A program made the position numbers and the translations under genes. From positions 1,318,303 to 1,382,302 of the forward strand of contig NZ_LN999828.1 in NCBI RefSeq assembly GCF_001517625.2: a stretch of 64,000 nucleotides of DNA, given 5' to 3'. Below are positions 60,106 through 64,000 of this stretch, in pieces. Each line of letters starts with the position of its first letter. Position 1 is the first letter of the stretch. The stretch comes from Clostridium sp. AT4. GTDB taxonomy: Bacteria > Bacillota > Clostridia > Lachnospirales > Lachnospiraceae. The notes beneath the pieces were generated by a model. That model did no database searches and was not told where the DNA came from. It saw nothing but the letters and a program-made list of their open reading frames with translations.

Positions 60106-61314
60106 TTATTCCATGGCCGCATATGCGCCGTCTACGATCTTCACAGCCTTAGGTGCCTTGTGCGGCTCGCCGTCCTCTGTCCAGGTCATTCCGGTGCCAG
60201 TAAGACCATCCAGCTTGATATTCAGCATGGATGCCTTCATCGCCTCGCACAGATCGCTGACAGACATATCCGGTGTTGCCTTTGCATCCTCAATGGCTGC
60301 CTTTACAGCATAAACTGCATCGTAAGCGTCTGCTGCAAACTGGATCGGTGTCTCTTTGTAAGCATCTTCATATGCCTTTACAAACTTTACTGTGAGGTCA
60401 TCCTTTGCATCAGCTGCAAATGGAGTTAAAAGCATCAGCCCTTCTGCCAGACTGGTATCAAAGCCCTCTACCTGAAGGATACCGTCCATACCATCTACCC
60501 CAAAGAACTGGGGCGCAAAGCCCATGGTATTGGCCTGCTGAAGGATCAGAGAAGCCTCTGTGTAATAGATCGGAAGGAATACCATCTCAGCGCCGGCATC
60601 CTTTGCCTTCTGAAGCTGCGTGGAGAAATCCTTGTTGCTGTCGGCTGTGAATGCCTCTGCTGCTACGATCTCAATCCCCTGGGCCGGAGCTTCCTGAGCA
60701 AACTTCTCATATACCCCGCTGGAATATACGTCCGAGCTGTCATAGATTACCGCAATCTTAGATGCAAGCTTATGCTCTCCAATATAAGTAGCAGAAGCCG
60801 CACCCTGATCCGGGTCAGAGTAGCAGATACGGAATACGTTCGGATTCGCTGCACATTCAACAACGGAACCGGATGGCGTGATCTGGAACATATTATCAGC
60901 CGCTGTTTTATCCGCTACTGCAAGACATGGGGCTGATGTGGTGGTTCCTACCAGCACCTGCATTCCCCAGTCCTTTAAGGTATTATACGCATTTACACTT
61001 TTTTCTGCATCATGTTCATCATCCTGGAACTGGAACTCGATCGGATAGCCATTGATACCGCCTGCTGCATTGATCTCATTTACAGCCAGCTCTGTACCGT
61101 GCTGTACAGCCATTCCATATACAGCCGCGCCGCCTGTAACAGGGCCGATCCCGCCGATCTTAAATACCTTCGCCGCTTCACTTCCGCCCTCAGATTTTGC
61201 TTCTGCTGAAGCGGAACTTCCCTCAGCTTTTGTCCCGGCTGCCGAACCTCCGCAGGCAGTTAATGAAACTGCCATTGCTGCCGCAAGTCCTGCGCATAAA
61301 AGTCTTTTTTTCAT
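60106..61314 (-). CDS. livJ: Branched-chain amino acid ABC binding lipoprotein LivJ
   Basis: A 402-residue periplasmic-binding-type lipoprotein. The lipobox LTAC is near residue 21, followed by a Ser/Ala/Glu linker. The mature part opens FKIGGIGPVTGGAAVYGMAV, with AVNEINAAGGINGYPIEFQF and DGLTGTGMTWTEDGEPHKAP, the Leu/Ile/Val-binding fold. It is the first gene of livJHMGF. AGGAGGAG precedes the ATG. Confidence 0.95.
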   Translation of the reverse strand: MKKRLLCAGLAAAMAVSLTACGGSAAGTKAEGSSASAEAKSEGGSEAAKVFKIGGIGPVTGGAAVYGMAVQHGTELAVNEINAAGGINGYPIEFQFQDDEHDAEKSVNAYNTLKDWGMQVLVGTTTSAPCLAVADKTAADNMFQITPSGSVVECAANPNVFRICYSDPDQGAASATYIGEHKLASKIAVIYDSSDVYSSGVYEKFAQEAPAQGIEIVAAEAFTADSNKDFSTQLQKAKDAGAEMVFLPIYYTEASLILQQANTMGFAPQFFGVDGMDGILQVEGFDTSLAEGLMLLTPFAADAKDDLTVKFVKAYEDAYKETPIQFAADAYDAVYAVKAAIEDAKATPDMSVSDLCEAMKASMLNIKLDGLTGTGMTWTEDGEPHKAPKAVKIVDGAYAAME

Positions 61315-61418
61315 AATATCCTCCTCCTGCAGTGCCAGACACTGTCCCTGCCCTCTTTAAAGCTGGAACACTGCTCACTGCATATTATAATGCTCTGCTG
61401 TATTAAAGCTTTCTTAAG

Positions 61419-61447
61419 ATTATAAGAATTTCCCTCTGCATTGTCAA
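61419..61447 (-). promoter_or_regulatory. Consensus sigma-A promoter of livJHMGF
   Basis: TTGACA, 17 bases, TATAAT on the minus strand: a full match in both boxes at optimum spacing. The leader to livJ is about 100 bases and has a small CAGTG/CACTG hairpin just before the ribosome site. Confidence 0.88.
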
Positions 61448-61479
61448 CCGTTTTCCCTGATTCCTGCTATAACGAAAAG

Positions 61480-62490
61480 TTATTCCTTCCATTCCAGCAG
61501 AGCATTTTCTGCCCGCCGATCCCTGAGCATCAGATCATACAGCGCATCCTTTGCAGGCTTTCCGTCAAAAAGAACCTCATTTACCTGCTCCACGATCGGC
61601 ATAGACACCTGATATTTCTTAGAAAGAGCCCTGGCCGCTCTGGCAGAGTATACACCCTCTACTACCATTTTTACTTCTTTCATGGCTTCATCCATCGTAT
61701 ATCCCTTACCGATCAGGATACCTGCTCTGCGGTTTCGGCTGTGCATACTGGCGCAGGTAACGATCAGATCTCCGATTCCAGTCAGGCCGGAAAAGGTCTC
61801 CGGGCTTCCTCCCATGGCAGTACCAAGCCTGGTGATCTCGGCAATGCCTCTGGTGATCAATGCAGCCTTTGTGTTATCACCGCAGCCTAAGCCGTCCGCA
61901 ATCCCCGCAGCAAGGGCGATTACATTTTTAAGCGCGCCTCCCAGCTCAATTCCCAGCATATCCGGACTGGTATACACCCGGAATACAGGGCTCATAAACA
62001 GGTTCTGCACCAGCTCCGCATCCTGTCTTCTGTGCGCTCCTGCCACGCAGGTAGTAGGGAGTCCCCTGCTTACCTCCTCTGCATGGCTGGGCCCGGAAAG
62101 AACCGTAACCCTGGCAGCCGGAAGCTCTTCCTCAATGATCTCAGACAGATTTTTAAGAGTCGTATCCTCAATCCCCTTGGCTACATTGGTAATGACCTGC
62201 CCTTCCTTTAAAAAGGGAGCCATCCTGTGCGCCGTTTCCCTCACATAAACCGATGGAACCGAAAGAACTAGAAGCTCCTTATCCTTCATAGCCTGCTCAA
62301 GATCTCCTGTCACACGGATCTTCTCCGGGATCGGCGTATCCCCCAGATTGGGATGGCGTCTTGTGGCTGTAAGCGCTTCTACCTCCGCAGGAACCGCAGA
62401 CCACAGCTCCACCTCATGGCCGTTTCCCGTAAGGAGAACCGCTAAAGCAGTTCCCCAGGTTCCTGAACCGATCACACCAATCTTAGACAT
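61480..62490 (-). CDS. gpsA: Glycerol-3-phosphate dehydrogenase [NAD(P)+]
   Basis: A 336-residue enzyme making sn-glycerol 3-phosphate for phospholipid synthesis. The Rossmann motif is IGVIGSGTWGTALAVLLTGN; VLSGPSHAEEVSRGLPTTCV and ELGGALKNVIALAAGIADGL hold the catalytic lysine region. AGGAGG lies upstream. It follows plsY, which uses its product. Confidence 0.96.
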   Translation of the reverse strand: MSKIGVIGSGTWGTALAVLLTGNGHEVELWSAVPAEVEALTATRRHPNLGDTPIPEKIRVTGDLEQAMKDKELLVLSVPSVYVRETAHRMAPFLKEGQVITNVAKGIEDTTLKNLSEIIEEELPAARVTVLSGPSHAEEVSRGLPTTCVAGAHRRQDAELVQNLFMSPVFRVYTSPDMLGIELGGALKNVIALAAGIADGLGCGDNTKAALITRGIAEITRLGTAMGGSPETFSGLTGIGDLIVTCASMHSRNRRAGILIGKGYTMDEAMKEVKMVVEGVYSARAARALSKKYQVSMPIVEQVNEVLFDGKPAKDALYDLMLRDRRAENALLEWKE

Positions 62491-62522
62491 ATCGTACCCC
62501 TCCTGTTACTGTATTTATGTAT

Positions 62523-63155
62523 TTACTGCTTTTTGGCTCCCACTTTATTTTCCGTGCCCTTTAAAAGACGGCCGATATTCGCCCGGTGGCGCCAGAAGGC
62601 CATGACCGTGATCACGGCTGTCACAGCTGTAAACTCCAGTCTTCCCGGTATCAGGCCATAGGCTCCGCGGAGATTCTGGACTGCGTCCCAGACAAGAAGG
62701 ATCACAGATACCACTAAAGAACCTAACGATACATAGCGTGTCACTGCCACAAGCAGAATAAAGCAGGATAGGCAGATCACAGTCAGTCTCCAGTCAATGG
62801 AGAAAATAATTCCCGCTGTGGCTGCAATTCCCTTTCCTCCCTTAAATCCCAGATAAAAAGGGAAATTATGTCCCAGAATCACTCCAAGGCCCGTATAGAG
62901 CATATACACATACATAAGCTCCGGCTGATCCTTAAACAGCAGCCGCGTGATAAAGCAGGGGATCACGGTTTTTAAGAAATCTCCCATAAAAACCGTAAGA
63001 CCTGCTTTTTTTCCCATTACACGCAGGGCATTGGTACTGCCGGAGTTGCCGCTTCCGTAACTGCGTATATCAATGCCGTGAAGTTTTCCATAAATATATC
63101 CGGTCTGAAAGAGGCCGCACAGATAACCGGCGGCCAGACAAATGATGCGTTCCAT
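62523..63155 (-). CDS. plsY: Acyl-phosphate glycerol-3-phosphate acyltransferase PlsY
   Basis: A 210-residue membrane enzyme with five hydrophobic helices. The three conserved motifs are present: GSGNSGSTNALRVMG, the GHNFPFYLGFKGGKGIAATA loop, and a later ITRYVSLGS. It transfers acyl groups to glycerol 3-phosphate. It is between der and gpsA, a conserved order. Confidence 0.96.
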   Translation of the reverse strand: MERIICLAAGYLCGLFQTGYIYGKLHGIDIRSYGSGNSGSTNALRVMGKKAGLTVFMGDFLKTVIPCFITRLLFKDQPELMYVYMLYTGLGVILGHNFPFYLGFKGGKGIAATAGIIFSIDWRLTVICLSCFILLVAVTRYVSLGSLVVSVILLVWDAVQNLRGAYGLIPGRLEFTAVTAVITVMAFWRHRANIGRLLKGTENKVGAKKQ

Positions 63156-63173
63156 TTCTCATATCCCCTTGTA

Positions 63174-64000
63174 TTACTGATCTTTTTCCTTCCGTTCCCG
63201 GATGATGAATTTTAAGGAGGTACCCTTAAATCCAAAAGCGTTTCGGATCTGATTCTCCAGATATCTCGTATAGGAGAAATGCATCAGTTCCTTATCGTTT
63301 ACAAACACCACAAAGGTCGGCGGCTTTACAGATACCTGGGTCATGTAGTAAATCTTTAAGCGCTTGCCCTTATCGGAAGGCGGCTGCTGCATGGCTACTG
63401 CCTCTGTCATGATCTCATTAAGAACACCGGTCGCTACACGGAGATTCTGGTTCTGGCGCACCATATCGATCATGTCAAACAGCTTTGGAAGACGCTGTCC
63501 GGTGGCAGCCGAAATAAAGATAAATTCCGCATAGGGCATGAATGCCAGAGTTTCCCGGATTTTATTTGTATACTGGTAAATGGTCTTGTCATTCTTCTCA
63601 ATGGCATCCCATTTATTTACAGCCACAATAATTCCCTTGCCTCTGTCATGTGCAATTCCGGCGATCTTTGCATCCTGCTCCGTAACGCCTTCCTTGGCAT
63701 CAATGACCACAACCACAATGTCCGCCCGCTCCACTGCGGTTACCGTACGGATAATACTGTAGCGCTCCAGTTCTTCTTTGATTTTATTTTTGCGGCGGAG
63801 TCCCGCTGTGTCGATAAATACATAGGGCGTACCGTTGTGGACAATCTCTGTATCCACTGCATCTCTGGTAGTTCCGGCAATATCAGATACAATGACCCTG
63901 TTTTCTCCTAAAAGCTTATTGATAATGGAAGATTTTCCCACATTAGGCTTTCCGACCACCGCAATTCTCGGACGGTCATCCTCCTCTTCCTCTGAGGCAG
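63174..64000 (-). CDS. der: Ribosome-associated GTPase Der (EngA), 5' end beyond window
   Basis: The C-terminal 275 codons of Der; the frame is open to the right window edge, with an acidic linker (SEEEEDDRPRI) before the second GTPase domain. That domain has G1 GKPNVGKSS, G2 TTRD, G3 DTAG and G4 NKWD; the KH-like domain ends FGFKGTSLKFIIRERKEKDQ. The first GTPase domain is outside the window. Der aids 50S assembly. Confidence 0.96.
   Translation of the reverse strand, partial: ASEEEEDDRPRIAVVGKPNVGKSSIINKLLGENRVIVSDIAGTTRDAVDTEIVHNGTPYVFIDTAGLRRKNKIKEELERYSIIRTVTAVERADIVVVVIDAKEGVTEQDAKIAGIAHDRGKGIIVAVNKWDAIEKNDKTIYQYTNKIRETLAFMPYAEFIFISAATGQRLPKLFDMIDMVRQNQNLRVATGVLNEIMTEAVAMQQPPSDKGKRLKIYYMTQVSVKPPTFVVFVNDKELMHFSYTRYLENQIRNAFGFKGTSLKFIIRERKEKDQ

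Noticed and set aside
1-64000. CRISPR array, rRNA operon, insertion sequence or prophage
   Set aside because: No regularly spaced repeats, rRNA sequence, transposase, integrase or phage structural gene was seen.

Overview
The window looks like chromosome of a spore-forming Clostridia bacterium, most probably a Lachnospiraceae member. Evidence: strong AGGAGG-type ribosome sites, sporulation genes (an alpha/beta SASP, gerW, spoIVA), a cysteine-rich L28, and neighbourhoods typical of that family (asp23-fakA, gerW-DUF2953, yicC-gmk-rpoZ-rimO-pgsA-cinA, der-plsY-gpsA). The family is inferred from gene content and order; no 16S gene is present. Most of the window is housekeeping DNA, mainly on the minus strand. 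Both edge genes are cut by the window: a PFL/DUF711 gene on the left and der on the right.

Layout. 1-5.8 kb: PFL/DUF711 and ACT-domain pair, then walJ-like MBL, coaE, polA and a zinc-finger membrane protein. 5.9-8.0 kb: tRNA-Leu(CAA), a small unknown gene, an anchored extracytoplasmic protein and upp. 8-18 kb: LbH acyltransferase, topB, galM, asd, parC, parE. 18-20.6 kb: an MFS exporter, tRNA-Gly(CCC), a YefM/YoeB toxin-antitoxin module and a SASP gene. 20.7-27.4 kb: nitroreductase, recG, ROK kinase, Bax-inhibitor-like protein, fakA, asp23 and rpmB. 27.5-36 kb: a long minus-strand run from yicC down to gerW that includes two unrecognised proteins.

36.1-37.9 kb is the most unusual stretch. 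A zinc-ribbon membrane protein has apparently lost its start codon and first zinc cysteine. The next gene is split by one in-frame TAG between a helical domain and a double zinc ribbon. The intergenic region upstream holds a 245-bp imperfect palindrome resembling a MITE or other dispersed palindromic element. Together these suggest a decaying locus with a non-autonomous element beside it.

37.9-44.9 kb: rqcH, rpsU, alaS, a MATE exporter and a flavodoxin-family protein. 45-51.8 kb: a catabolic operon with a DeoR regulator, a nucleoside-hydrolase-family enzyme, two sugar-ABC permeases, a binding lipoprotein, a HAD phosphatase and a TIM-barrel epimerase. It has no ATPase gene, so a shared MsmX-type ATPase is likely. 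A nearly identical AT-rich motif lies before both regulator and operon. 51.9-56.5 kb: an LprI-like exported protein, rnhA, a beta-CASP nuclease and spoIVA. 56.6-61.4 kb: a complete branched-chain amino-acid ABC transporter (livJHMGF) behind a consensus sigma-A promoter. 61.5-64 kb: gpsA, plsY and partial der.

All calls come from reading the sequence and from family knowledge. No database search was run; promoter, operator and terminator calls are by eye.
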